From the NCBI RefSeq assembly GCF_023703465.1, contig NZ_JAMQGP010000006.1, forward strand, positions 265,165-329,164: a stretch of DNA of 64,000 bases, read 5' to 3'. Numbering within the stretch: the stretch's first letter is position 1; each line of letters starts with the position of its first letter. Below the pieces are notes generated by a model. It searched no databases and had not been told where the DNA came from. It saw nothing but the letters and a program-made list of their open reading frames with translations. A program made the translations under genes and the position numbers. Shown here piece by piece: positions 26,907-35,646 of this stretch. This stretch comes from Echinimonas agarilytica. Lineage in GTDB: Bacteria > Pseudomonadota > Gammaproteobacteria > Enterobacterales > Neiellaceae.

Positions 26907-27198
26907 TTTTCGTCTATAACCTTAAGAATACGTGGCAGATTTAGCATCGCTAACCCAAGTTGATACTAATCGCGAATGGGCCTGAAAAGTATGCCAGTGT
27001 CATTTTTTATTTACCCAAAATGTAATTAAATTATTACAGCGGTTAGTTTTTGCTGTTTATTTAGTCTGATTTATTGTCCATTAAGTTAACATTGTTGTAA
27101 CGTAGTGCCACTAGAATGTTTGCTCAAGATTCTGGTTTTACAAAAAAACAATCAAAAAACAATATCTTAGGTTGGTTCTTAAGATGGGGACAAATGCG

Positions 27199-30100
27199 AT
27201 GATTTCAAAAGTTTTTAAACGTGGCCGTGTAGCATGCGCACTGGCCTTGGCTTTAGGCGTAAGTGGCGCGGCATACGCGAACGAAACTGCGTCGGGTATT
27301 CGTGGAACAATTGTTGATGCTTCAGGTCAGCCTGTAACAGATGCAAAAATCACGATCGTTCACCAACCCACGGGAACCGTTTCTGAGGTTGTCGTGAACG
27401 AGCAAGGGCGCTTTAACGCTCGCGGATTACGTGTGGGTGGACCATACACCGTCTCGGTTGATTCAGATTCTCATTCCGACGACTCACGAGAGAATGTCTA
27501 TTTAAACTTGGGTGAGACCTTGCGCTTCACAAGCGTGTTAGAGCAAGCGGGCATTGAAACAATCCAAGTCAAAGGTGCTCGACTCGCATACCGCACAGCC
27601 GGTTCAAATAGTGATTATGGTTTACGAGATATTGAAGACTCTCCAACCATGAACCGCGATTTAAAAGAAATTGCGCGAATGAACCCATTTGCGGTGTTGG
27701 CCAACGACGACGCTGGCACATTTACGGTTGCAGGCTTAAACCCGAAAACAAACACATTGTTGGTTGATGGTATTGGCCAAAATGATGATTTTGGCTTGAA
27801 CAGCAATGGTTACCCGACTCAGCGTAGCCCCATCTCTTTAGAAGCCATTGAACAAGTGGCGTTGAACACGACACCTTTCTCTTCTCGTTATGGCGGATTT
27901 AGCGGCGCACAAATGAACGCCGTGACTAAATCGGGTTCGAACGAAGTCACCGGTAGCGTGTTTTATGAATTCACCAACGACAGCATGGCGGGTGACGGTA
28001 AAGATCCGATCACAGGCGACAAGTCGGAACAAGAATTTGAAGAAAAAACATACGGCGGCTCGATTGGCTTCCCAATTATTAAAGATACGTTGTTTTTCTT
28101 TGGTGCATATGAGTACTTCAAATCACCTCGTGATGCAGACTGGGGTCCAGCAGGCACTGGTGCAGCAAACGAAGCCGAATACATTAGCTTAGAAGATGCC
28201 AACGAAGTCGTTCGCATTGCCAATGAAGTGTATGGCGCAAACGCCGGCGGTTGGGGTGACGAAATTGAAGAAGAAGATGAAAAACTTCTGATTAAAATTG
28301 ACTGGAACGTGAACGACGATCATCGTGCTGCGTTTACTTATCAGCACTCTGAAAGTAACGACACACGCAATGAAGAAGGTGATAGTGACGAGCTGAAATT
28401 GTCGAGCCACTGGTACGACAAAAATGAAACGCTTAAAGGCTATTCATTGCAATTCTTCAGTGATTGGACGAGCAACTTCTCTACCGATATTCGCGTATCG
28501 TACAAAGATGTCACCTCTGAAGTCTCTCCTCTCGTGAACTCTGGTATGGGACACGTTACGGTTTATACTGGTGAAAATGATTGGGGCGACCCAATAAACT
28601 CGGTCGTATTGGGAACTGACGAATATCGTCATGCCAACGAACTCGACAACCAAAACTTAGAATTACGTTTTGCGGGTACTTACCTGTTGGGTGACCATGA
28701 GATTGGTTTTGGTATTCAGCACAATCGTCTCGATACCTTTAACATGTTTGTACCGACTTCCTTGGGTAAGTGGGACTTTGACAGCATTGAAGATTTTGCA
28801 TCAGGCTCTGCTTCAGATCTCGAATACCAAAACGCTTATACCGGTAATCCAAGAGATGCAGCGGCTGAATTCACCATGAACACCACTGCGTTATTTGCAG
28901 AAGACGTGTGGGCCATTACTGATGATTTAGAACTCACATACGGCTTGCGTTATGAGCGTATGGACACGAGCGATAAGCCAACACTCAACGAAAACTTCCA
29001 AGAGCGTTATGGTTTCAAAAACAATGAAACAATTGATGGTTTAGATATTTGGTTGCCTCGCATCGGGTTTAAATACCAAGTACTCGATAATTTACAAGTG
29101 CGCGGTGGAGCGGGTCGTTTCTCAGGCGGTCAACCCACAGTTTGGCTTGCAAACAGCTTCTCTAACGACGGTATTACCAACGTTGAAGCTTTGGATACAA
29201 GCGCATACTTAGACAACGCTAATCCAACTGAAATCCCTCAAGGGCTGACGGATTCATTAGTGCCGGGTGATGGTTACGTAAACTCTTTAGATCCTAAGTT
29301 CGATTTGCCATCTGACTGGCGTTATAACTTAGCGATAGATTACACCACTGACATCCCTTACCTCGGTAAAGACTGGTATTTCGGCACTGAGTTCTTGTAC
29401 ATCGATCGTGAAAACGATGTGGCATGGGTAGACTTAGCGCGTGAAGCAACAGGCACCACTCCAGGTGGCCGTACTGTGTATACGCCAATCGACAAACTCA
29501 CGGGTGAAGAGTCTGATCGTTATGACTTGATGCTTACCAATGCAGAAAAAGACGGTCGTAACCGCGCGATTAGCTTTACCATGTCAAAAGCGTGGGAGTC
29601 AGGTGTTCGTTTCAGCACGTCTTACACTAACACTGACATTGATGAAGGTAACCAAGGTTCATCGTCACAAGCCACGTCGAACTACCAATACACAGCCGTT
29701 GGCTTAGATCGAAACGGCACAACAATTGGCCCTGGGTACTACGAAGTTGAACATCGTTGGATCCTAACATTGGGTTACGACACTGAGTTTGTTTCTAACT
29801 ACAAATCAACCTTCAATGTTTTCTGGGAGCGTCGTAGCGGCCAGCCGATTAACTACGGTTTGGGTGCATTTAGAAATGGCAGCTTGGGTGATCAGCCAGA
29901 GTTTGATGATTCGGACTACTACTTACCTTACATTCCAACGGGTGCCGATGATCCAGCGGTTAACTATCGCGGTGATTTGACGTATGAAGCCTTCATGGAT
30001 GCAGCGCGCGCAATTGGTATGGGCGGTGATGCGGGTGGATATGGCGGTAAATCAAGCGGCAACCAACCTTGGGTGAGCCAGCTGGACTTCCGTTTCACAC

Positions 30101-30372
30101 AAGAGCTACCAGGTTTCTATGGCGACAATCGCTTCTTGTTCTACTTTGATGTGAAGAACGTTTTGAACTTGCTCAATGACGATTGGGGCCAAGTGAAAAC
30201 CAAGCGTTATGGTTCAGACATCTTAGTGGATTACAGCTACGACCAAGACACGGGTGAGTACACTTACTCAGTTCCTTATGGTCAAGAAGGTTTGGAAACA
30301 CGCAATTGGGACGATTACAACGTTGAGCAATCAGCGTGGCGCCTGAAAGCGGGTATTCGCTACAACTTCTAA
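27199..30372 (+). CDS. TonB-dependent receptor, Oar-like, with carboxypeptidase-regulatory domain
   Basis: A 1057-residue outer-membrane receptor. After the signal peptide (cleaved near YANE) comes a CarboxypepD_reg-like beta-sandwich (about 32-115, starting GIRGTIVDASGQPVTDA). The plug domain follows (NPFAVLANDDAGTFTVAGLN, then LLVDGIGQND), and then a long beta-barrel ending in the terminal-aromatic sequence GIRYNF. Oar-type receptors in marine Alteromonadales import large substrates or take part in protein secretion; the substrate is unknown. The start at 27199 is preferred: GGGGA precedes it and the signal peptide then begins normally. In-frame starts at 27172 (TTG) and 27184 would add residues before the basic region. 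Confidence 0.88.
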   Translation: MISKVFKRGRVACALALALGVSGAAYANETASGIRGTIVDASGQPVTDAKITIVHQPTGTVSEVVVNEQGRFNARGLRVGGPYTVSVDSDSHSDDSRENVYLNLGETLRFTSVLEQAGIETIQVKGARLAYRTAGSNSDYGLRDIEDSPTMNRDLKEIARMNPFAVLANDDAGTFTVAGLNPKTNTLLVDGIGQNDDFGLNSNGYPTQRSPISLEAIEQVALNTTPFSSRYGGFSGAQMNAVTKSGSNEVTGSVFYEFTNDSMAGDGKDPITGDKSEQEFEEKTYGGSIGFPIIKDTLFFFGAYEYFKSPRDADWGPAGTGAANEAEYISLEDANEVVRIANEVYGANAGGWGDEIEEEDEKLLIKIDWNVNDDHRAAFTYQHSESNDTRNEEGDSDELKLSSHWYDKNETLKGYSLQFFSDWTSNFSTDIRVSYKDVTSEVSPLVNSGMGHVTVYTGENDWGDPINSVVLGTDEYRHANELDNQNLELRFAGTYLLGDHEIGFGIQHNRLDTFNMFVPTSLGKWDFDSIEDFASGSASDLEYQNAYTGNPRDAAAEFTMNTTALFAEDVWAITDDLELTYGLRYERMDTSDKPTLNENFQERYGFKNNETIDGLDIWLPRIGFKYQVLDNLQVRGGAGRFSGGQPTVWLANSFSNDGITNVEALDTSAYLDNANPTEIPQGLTDSLVPGDGYVNSLDPKFDLPSDWRYNLAIDYTTDIPYLGKDWYFGTEFLYIDRENDVAWVDLAREATGTTPGGRTVYTPIDKLTGEESDRYDLMLTNAEKDGRNRAISFTMSKAWESGVRFSTSYTNTDIDEGNQGSSSQATSNYQYTAVGLDRNGTTIGPGYYEVEHRWILTLGYDTEFVSNYKSTFNVFWERRSGQPINYGLGAFRNGSLGDQPEFDDSDYYLPYIPTGADDPAVNYRGDLTYEAFMDAARAIGMGGDAGGYGGKSSGNQPWVSQLDFRFTQELPGFYGDNRFLFYFDVKNVLNLLNDDWGQVKTKRYGSDILVDYSYDQDTGEYTYSVPYGQEGLETRNWDDYNVEQSAWRLKAGIRYNF

Positions 30373-30389
30373 GCGTTTAACATAAACTT

Positions 30390-30420
30390 AAAAAACCGGC
30401 TCATTGGAGCCGGTTTTTTT
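30390..30420. terminator. Terminator after the TonB receptor
   Basis: AAAAAACCGGCTC and GAGCCGGTTTTTTT pair around ATTG. The A-run also suits the convergent DUF4097 gene. Confidence 0.92.
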
Positions 30421-30455
30421 ATGCACTTAGTTTAGAACGTGAGTGGTGGGTAAAA

Positions 30456-31412
30456 TTATTTAGAAATCTTCACTTCACCCTTAACGGTCGAGATACGAAC
30501 CGTGCCTTTACCGTCTCCTTCAGTGAACGATAACGAGCGCGTATTGCTCTTTTTATCGACCTTCACCTGAGCGTCGTTGAGCTGGTTCACAATGTCGCTG
30601 CCATAGTGGCCTTCAACATGCACATTGGCTGACAAGCCCTGAGGAAACTTCAATTCTATGTCGCCACTAACAGATGATGCTTGTATGGAGCCGCTGTCGG
30701 TCAAGCCGATGACAGCTTCAACATCGCCGTTAACAGTGGTCACATCAACCTTAGCAAGCTCATTACTTTTTAACTCAATGTCACCATTGACGGTTTCTGC
30801 GGTAAACCCATTCACCTTTCCTGTGACTTCAATGTCGCCATTTACGGTTCGAGTTTCCACATCATTGCTTTGGATGTTTTCAAGCTCAATGTCACCATTA
30901 ACGGTTTCAAAATAGCTTGAACCGCTAACATTTTTGACTTCGATATCGCCATTGATCAGTGTAATACGTGTATCGCCTTCAATGTTTTTAGCACCAACAT
31001 CACCGTTAACAGCGTCGATTTTCAATGCGCCGATAGTACTGCTAATAGAGACATCAGCGTTGGTTGATTGGTATATCACCTGGCTTTGTTGAGGGACAAA
31101 GATTTCAAGACGATCACCTTTTAGCGTGGTGCCTGACCAGTTCTTGCGTTCTTTCACTTGAATGACAATGTCATCGCCTTCACGTTTAAAGATGAGCTTT
31201 TCGGCTGAATTGGATAACTCGCCTTTGATTTGCACTTCATCGCGGGCCCAGCCCGTAATTTTAGCTTTGCCATTACTATGTTCGATAGACACGGTGGCGC
31301 CGGGTGTAGCCGATAGCGTGTCGTTGATGAGTTCACCTGCATAAGTCATTGCAGTGCTTAAGCTGAGCGTTAATACGCATGCCATAGTTGATAGTTGTTT
31401 CTTTATCATCAT
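30456..31412 (-). CDS. DUF4097 family exported beta-repeat protein
   Basis: A 318-residue exported protein: signal peptide ending near MTYAGE, then about ten short beta repeats built around the phrase VNGDIE (for example AVNGDVG, LINGDIE, TVNGDIEL, TVNGDVEA). This forms a probable right-handed beta-helix of the DUF4097/DUF4098 type. Function is unknown; such proteins often follow ECF sigma/anti-sigma pairs. The ATG at 31412 has AAGGA eight bases upstream; the frame stays open further upstream but without a ribosome site. It is the last gene of the sigma-anti-sigma operon, starting 59 bases after the anti-sigma stop. Confidence 0.83.
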   Translation of the reverse strand: MMIKKQLSTMACVLTLSLSTAMTYAGELINDTLSATPGATVSIEHSNGKAKITGWARDEVQIKGELSNSAEKLIFKREGDDIVIQVKERKNWSGTTLKGDRLEIFVPQQSQVIYQSTNADVSISSTIGALKIDAVNGDVGAKNIEGDTRITLINGDIEVKNVSGSSYFETVNGDIELENIQSNDVETRTVNGDIEVTGKVNGFTAETVNGDIELKSNELAKVDVTTVNGDVEAVIGLTDSGSIQASSVSGDIELKFPQGLSANVHVEGHYGSDIVNQLNDAQVKVDKKSNTRSLSFTEGDGKGTVRISTVKGEVKISK

Positions 31413-31470
31413 CTTCATGTTCCTTTCAAAGCAAGCCACGTGGGCGCTATGGGGTATTCCTTGTTGAGCG

Positions 31471-31965
31471 TTATACCTTAGACCATTTAGGGACGTGTAC
31501 ACGCTCTACGAGTTGGACTTGCTGTTGGTAAACGCTTTGCAGCATTTTTAACAACGTTGGGTTCATTGGATCGTTGTCGAGAGCCAATTTAATCGCTTTC
31601 GCAGCTTCATCTAATTCCTTGAGCTGTTCTTCCCAATTCTTAGTGAGGGCCGGGCGGCCTTTAAATTGCGTGAGTAAGCCCTGCAATTCATGCGAATGTT
31701 TTTGTTCGAGCGCGGAAATCATTTGGTCGCTCGTGACCTGAGCGGAGTGCTGATACGCCACAAACCATGTAGAAACACCAACCAAGGTAATGGCGGCGGC
31801 CATTGCAATTAAGCGCGACGCTTTTGGTTTTGAGGATTTTGAAGATCGCTCAGGTTCATTTAGCGCATGCTCTATGCCAGGCCAAAGGTCACGTTGAGGC
31901 GAGGGCGCTTTATGCACCTGCGTTACATGGGTCGCTAAAGCCGATTCAAAATTTTGCTTACTCAT
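31471..31965 (-). CDS. Putative membrane anti-sigma factor
   Basis: A 164-residue protein with one membrane helix (about 52-70). The cytoplasmic N-terminus of about 50 residues contains DLWPGIEHAL, a motif common in anti-sigma-like regulators next to ECF sigma genes. The roughly 90-residue periplasmic part is predicted helical or coiled coil. The zinc-binding H-x3-C-x2-C signature is absent, so it is not a ZAS-type anti-sigma. It overlaps the sigma gene by eight bases. The role is inferred from gene order and topology. Confidence 0.68.
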   Translation of the reverse strand: MSKQNFESALATHVTQVHKAPSPQRDLWPGIEHALNEPERSSKSSKPKASRLIAMAAAITLVGVSTWFVAYQHSAQVTSDQMISALEQKHSHELQGLLTQFKGRPALTKNWEEQLKELDEAAKAIKLALDNDPMNPTLLKMLQSVYQQQVQLVERVHVPKWSKV

Positions 31966-32524
31966 GACCTAATCTCTCCTTTAACAAATGTTTGGCGCGA
32001 TGATATTGAGCTTTGCTAGTCCCCACTGCCATATTCAGCATTTCAGCTACATCTTCATGGCGATAGCCTTCAATTGCGTGCAGAACAAATACCATTCGAG
32101 CACGCTCTGGCAAGCTAGCAACGTGGGCTTCAAAGTTCACTTGTTGCAAATCGCTTTGTGCCGGGAGTTGCATTGCTTCAGAATTCTCAATTGAGAATGT
32201 GCGTTGCCACCATGACTTTTGGCGGCGCATGTACGACACCGTGATATTGGCTGTGACACGATGCAGCCAAGTCGAAAACTTGGCGTCACCGGCATAGTTA
32301 TCTAACTTGTTCCAAAGTTGGATAAAGACTTCTTGAGTTGCGTCTTCGGCCATGTTTCGGTCACCAATGAGCCGCAGTGCAAGCCCGTACACTTGCCCAA
32401 CACTGATGTCATAAAGCTGCCGATATGCGGCCTTATCGCCTGCACGACTCGCTTCGATAAGGTGGATTAGCTCAGTGTCAGTGAAGCGTTCGTGGGCTTC
32501 AATTAACTGTCCTTGATTACTCAA
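31958..32524 (-). CDS. ECF RNA polymerase sigma factor
   Basis: A 188-residue sigma-70 family protein of the extracytoplasmic-function group. Region 2 is clear (AYRQLYDISVGQVYGLALR, then DATQEVFIQLW and FSTWLHRVTAN, the -10-binding core). Region 4 is a C-terminal HTH (LPERARMVFVLHAIEGYRHEDVAEML, then TSKAQYHRAKHLLKERL). Its tail overlaps a putative membrane anti-sigma gene, and a DUF4097 gene follows, so signal-controlled release is likely. The region upstream (32525-32643) should hold an autoregulated promoter, but I could not identify one with confidence. Confidence 0.92.
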   Translation of the reverse strand: MSNQGQLIEAHERFTDTELIHLIEASRAGDKAAYRQLYDISVGQVYGLALRLIGDRNMAEDATQEVFIQLWNKLDNYAGDAKFSTWLHRVTANITVSYMRRQKSWWQRTFSIENSEAMQLPAQSDLQQVNFEAHVASLPERARMVFVLHAIEGYRHEDVAEMLNMAVGTSKAQYHRAKHLLKERLGHE

Positions 32525-32605
32525 TAGTCACGTCTCTGTGATTGCGTTAAAGAGTTAGTCGAACAATAAACCAGAAAGGTTTAAATGGTAGGAAAATATT
32601 TTTAA

Positions 32606-32638
32606 ATGGATGTGTTCATGGTGCATGAACACATCCAT
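32606..32638 (-). terminator. Strong 15-bp hairpin between the GNAT gene and the sigma gene
   Basis: ATGGATGTGTTCATG and its exact reverse complement flank GTG: a perfect 15-bp stem with a three-base loop, six bases beyond the GNAT stop. On the minus strand it is followed by TTTAAAAATATTTT, so it probably ends GNAT transcription. Its length and symmetry could also bind a dimeric protein. Confidence 0.6.
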
Positions 32639-32643
32639 AATGA

Positions 32644-33180
32644 TTAATTTGAAGCGCTTGGAAGTCGATAGATATGGGCGTAAAGTCCGTCGAGCTGTTT
32701 GGTTTCTGTGACCTCAAGCCCACACTTGAGAAGCACGTGATGTGAACTTAAATTTTCAACATCCGCCATCCCTATATAATCGTTAATGCCTAGTACCTCT
32801 CGTCCATGTTTTACGCAGGCTAAAGCGGCCTCGCTGGCGATGCCTTGTCCCCAGAACTCAGGTAAAAATCGATATCCAATGTCGATGGCTTCAAAGTCGG
32901 GCAAATACTTAAAACCACAAAAGCCAATGACTTGAGATGTGTCTTTCCACTCAACAGCAAGCCGACCATAACCATAGGTATCATAATCTCGGTGCCACAC
33001 ATCGGTGACTAGCTTCCGAGCGTCCTCTAGGGTTTTGGTTTGCCCTTTATCCCCAGTATATCGAGTGACCTCTTTGTTGGATGCGAAGTTTAAAATATCT
33101 TTGGCATCCTCAAGCTGAAAAGGCCGCATGCGCAAGCGAGGTGTTTCAATGGATAGCGTTCGCTGCCATTTACTGCTCAT
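32644..33180 (-). CDS. GNAT-family N-acetyltransferase, RimJ/RimL type
   Basis: A 178-residue acetyltransferase that uses acetyl-CoA to modify an amine, perhaps a protein N-terminus, amino acid or drug. The start of the fold (LSIETPRLRMRPFQLEDA) and the core YRFLPEFWGQGIASEAALACVKHG, with the Q/R-x-x-G-x-A acetyl-CoA loop, are typical of the RimJ/RimL branch. The ATG at 33180 is favoured because AGGA lies eight bases upstream; upstream in-frame ATGs lack spacing. It lies 16 bases downstream of the M28 peptidase gene on the same strand, so co-transcription is likely. Confidence 0.85.
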   Translation of the reverse strand: MSSKWQRTLSIETPRLRMRPFQLEDAKDILNFASNKEVTRYTGDKGQTKTLEDARKLVTDVWHRDYDTYGYGRLAVEWKDTSQVIGFCGFKYLPDFEAIDIGYRFLPEFWGQGIASEAALACVKHGREVLGINDYIGMADVENLSSHHVLLKCGLEVTETKQLDGLYAHIYRLPSASN

Positions 33181-33196
33181 GGTCGTCATCCTATTA

Positions 33197-34627
33197 CTAT
33201 TGTTGCGGTGTGCTGAGCTCTTTCGCCTCAACCCGCTGTGTCTTTTTTAATGATATTGGGCGCAATTCCGCATCGCTATTCGTGGTGGTCCAAAGCATGA
33301 CCGACCATGCTGCAACATTTTGTTTTAGAGCCTCTGGCGATACTTTGTCAAGTGTGTCATTGGGCGTGTGATGAAAATCAAAATAATCAGTGCCGTCTTG
33401 CAACAATGTAAGTGCAGGAACGCCTTTGTTGACCAGTACAGATGTGTCTGGGCCTCCGGTGGCCTTATTATGGCCTGCTTCGATATTCAATGGCGCTAGC
33501 TCTTTAAGTAATTTTTTACTCAATGCAGAGAGCGCATCGGAAAAGCGTGTATCTAGTTTCCAAATTTCACCGGCGCCAAAGTCGGACTCGGAAGCCAAGT
33601 AAATGTTGTGTAAGTCATCTGCATTTTCTCTCGCGTAAGCTTTCGCGCCGACTAAGCCCAATTCTTCAGCGGCATAAAGCACCACTCGCACACCCCGCTT
33701 GGGGCGATCTGGTAAATCAATGATTTGTTTTGCAGCAGCAGTCACAATAGCAATGCCGGCACCGTCATCCAACGCGCCAGTGCCTTCATCCCAACTGTCG
33801 TGATGCGCGCCCACCAGTACATACTGCTCTGGAAATTTAGCGCCATCGTATTCAGCAATAACATTGTATGAAATTGCTGATTCTAGGTGCTCACTGCCAA
33901 GCTCAAAGTTTAAAGTAACCTTGCCGTGTTGTGTGAGTAGACGAGTGAGCTGATCTGCATCGGGCGCAGAAAGCGCAGCCGAGGGAATTCGAGGTTTCTT
34001 TACGTCGTATAGCATCATTCCAGTATGGGCGAAGCGATCGCTGTCGGTACCGATTGAGCGAATTAACAGTCCTACCGCGCCTTTAGTGGCCGCAATGCTC
34101 GCTCCATTGGAGCGGCCGCCCACAACTTCTCGATAATACTTGCCCGCTCGGTGACGCTCCATTTTGTGATCAATAAAAACAATATGCCCTTTAACCGCTC
34201 GGGCGGATATTTCAGAGAGTGCTGCCAATGAAGACACGCGCACCACTGGCGCAGTAATCCCGCCTTCTGGTGTGCCAACTGAATGCCCGAGGGCTGAAAT
34301 GATCAAAGCTTGAGGTGCAGGAGAAACAATAGACGCATTCGCTATCCCTCGCTTCCATGCGGGCACACGCACGGGCTGCTTATAGACACGATCAAATCCT
34401 TGTGATGTGAGTAAGTTTTCTGCCCATGCAACAGTTCGTAAATCGGCTTCTGTGCCTGGCAGTCGTGGGCCAATATTGGTCGTTAGGTCGGTCAATATAT
34501 CGAGTGCGTGACGGGAAGTGAGCGCAGTTTCTATAAGTTGCTCATTGATTGTTTTTTTCTCGACGGTGTCGTTTGCGTTTACAATAGATGCAACAAAAGC
34601 AAATGATAAAATAATGTGTCTGAGCAC
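33197..34627 (-). CDS. Secreted M28-family zinc peptidase with PA domain
   Basis: A 477-residue exported peptidase with a signal peptide (IILSFAFVASIVNA). The N-terminal part includes a protease-associated (PA) insert around residues 140-250. The C-terminal M28 domain has the metal-binding residues: His and Asp in GAHHDSWDEGTGALDDG, Glu-Glu in YAAEELGL, Asp in SESDFGAG and His in DFHHTPNDT. It resembles glutamate carboxypeptidase/aminopeptidases that release terminal residues from peptides. The GTG at 34627 with AGAGG five bases upstream gives a proper signal peptide; the frame continues upstream to 34699 but without signal-like sequence. Confidence 0.87.
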   Translation of the reverse strand: MLRHIILSFAFVASIVNANDTVEKKTINEQLIETALTSRHALDILTDLTTNIGPRLPGTEADLRTVAWAENLLTSQGFDRVYKQPVRVPAWKRGIANASIVSPAPQALIISALGHSVGTPEGGITAPVVRVSSLAALSEISARAVKGHIVFIDHKMERHRAGKYYREVVGGRSNGASIAATKGAVGLLIRSIGTDSDRFAHTGMMLYDVKKPRIPSAALSAPDADQLTRLLTQHGKVTLNFELGSEHLESAISYNVIAEYDGAKFPEQYVLVGAHHDSWDEGTGALDDGAGIAIVTAAAKQIIDLPDRPKRGVRVVLYAAEELGLVGAKAYARENADDLHNIYLASESDFGAGEIWKLDTRFSDALSALSKKLLKELAPLNIEAGHNKATGGPDTSVLVNKGVPALTLLQDGTDYFDFHHTPNDTLDKVSPEALKQNVAAWSVMLWTTTNSDAELRPISLKKTQRVEAKELSTPQQ

Positions 34628-34745
34628 ATAAACCTCTTTTAATGGCGCATTGATCACGGATACCGTTATCATTGAGCTGAACATACTAAAATGAAACACA
34701 ATGAATAGCGAACGCTGTTAGAAATTGATAGGTAACGTAACTGTA

Positions 34746-35042
34746 ATGAACCTCCAGCAAATGCAGCGCAATGCAAGTCAGGCAATTCCGTTGCTTAAGG
34801 CTCTGTCCAATCAAAACAGGCTGTTTATTCTATGCCATTTACACGGTACAGAATTAAGTGTGACTGAGTTAACTGAGCGAGTCGGTTTAAGTCAGTCGGC
34901 TTTATCCCAACATTTAGCGATTTTGCGTAGCGAAGGGTATGTAAAAACAAGAAAGGAAGCGCAAACAGTCTATTACTCGCTCGACAGTGAAGAAGTGGCG
35001 GCCATGATTGGCTTACTGCACGACTTGTATTGCAAGGAATAA
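34746..35042 (+). CDS. ArsR-family winged-helix regulator
   Basis: A 98-residue repressor-like protein. The winged helix is plain: LLKALSNQNRLFILCHL, then LSVTELTERVGLSQSALSQHLAILRSEGYVKTRKEAQTVYYSL. The recognition helix SQSALSQHL is typical. Only two cysteines are seen (one in helix 2, one near the end), not the classical CxCxxC metal site, so it could be a redox or HlyU-like sensor. It is divergent from the M28 peptidase gene. The ATG at 34746 is used; an in-frame TTG at 34725 is also possible. Confidence 0.87.
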   Translation: MNLQQMQRNASQAIPLLKALSNQNRLFILCHLHGTELSVTELTERVGLSQSALSQHLAILRSEGYVKTRKEAQTVYYSLDSEEVAAMIGLLHDLYCKE

Positions 35043-35102
35043 AGTTGAGTTGCTGCGGGTCAGTTTGAGTAGCATGAGGATTGCAGGACAAATTTCAGGC
35101 AT

Positions 35103-35129
35103 AAAAAAACCGGTCATAGACCGGTTTTT
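35103..35129. terminator. Bidirectional terminator between the ArsR gene and rpsT
   Basis: ACCGGTC and GACCGGT pair around ATA, preceded by an A-run and followed by TTTT. It serves the ArsR gene on plus and rpsT on minus. Confidence 0.9.
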
Positions 35130-35146
35130 CATATGACCTAAAAAAC

Positions 35147-35407
35147 TTACAGCGCTTTAATCTGAGTATTCAGACGAGCCTTATGGCGTGCTGCTTTGTT
35201 TTTGTGGATCAGGCCTTTAGCGGCAAAACGATCCAAGATAGGTGTAACAACTGCATACTCTGCTGCTGCTGTTTCTTTATCACCAGCTTCAATAGCTGCG
35301 TTTACCTTCTTCAGGTATGTGCGCATCATGGAGCGACGGCTAGCGTTATGCTTACGGCGCTTTTCTGACTGGAGCGCACGTTTTTTCGCTGACTTGATAT
35401 TAGCCAA
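35147..35407 (-). CDS. rpsT: 30S ribosomal protein S20
   Basis: An 86-residue, strongly basic ribosomal protein that binds 16S rRNA in the 30S body. The opening [20 protein letters not shown] and closing [15 protein letters not shown] are diagnostic. It is transcribed alone on the minus strand and divergent from murJ, as in most gammaproteobacteria. A terminator follows. Confidence 0.98.
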   Translation of the reverse strand: MANIKSAKKRALQSEKRRKHNASRRSMMRTYLKKVNAAIEAGDKETAAAEYAVVTPILDRFAAKGLIHKNKAARHKARLNTQIKAL

Positions 35408-35587
35408 GGTCGGACTCCCAATTCACTTATGTAGATAGATTTTCAAGGCGGCGCATTTTGCACCGTTAAAAACCCAATGTCAATTAATTTCGCGTTAGCT
35501 TACAGGCTTTGCAAGTTGCTTTTGGCGATTTGCGTACAGCCTAGTAAGATGAGCGCGGATTTTAGCAGTACGTTGGGCCTAAAGCCA

Positions 35588-35599
35588 GTGCTTAAGCAC
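35588..35599. repeat. 12-base palindrome upstream of murJ
   Basis: GTGCTTAAGCAC is perfectly self-complementary and lies in the divergent rpsT-murJ promoter region, 48 bases before the murJ start. Possible operator; chance is not excluded. Confidence 0.35.
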
Positions 35600-35646
35600 G
35601 CTAAATCATCGGATTTGTTAGGTCGCTGCCACAAAAGGAATGAAGC

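Noticed and set aside
30658..30915. Plus-strand frame with repeated Ser-Pro-Leu-Thr-Val phrases
   Set aside because: Antisense shadow of the VNGDIE repeats in the DUF4097 gene.
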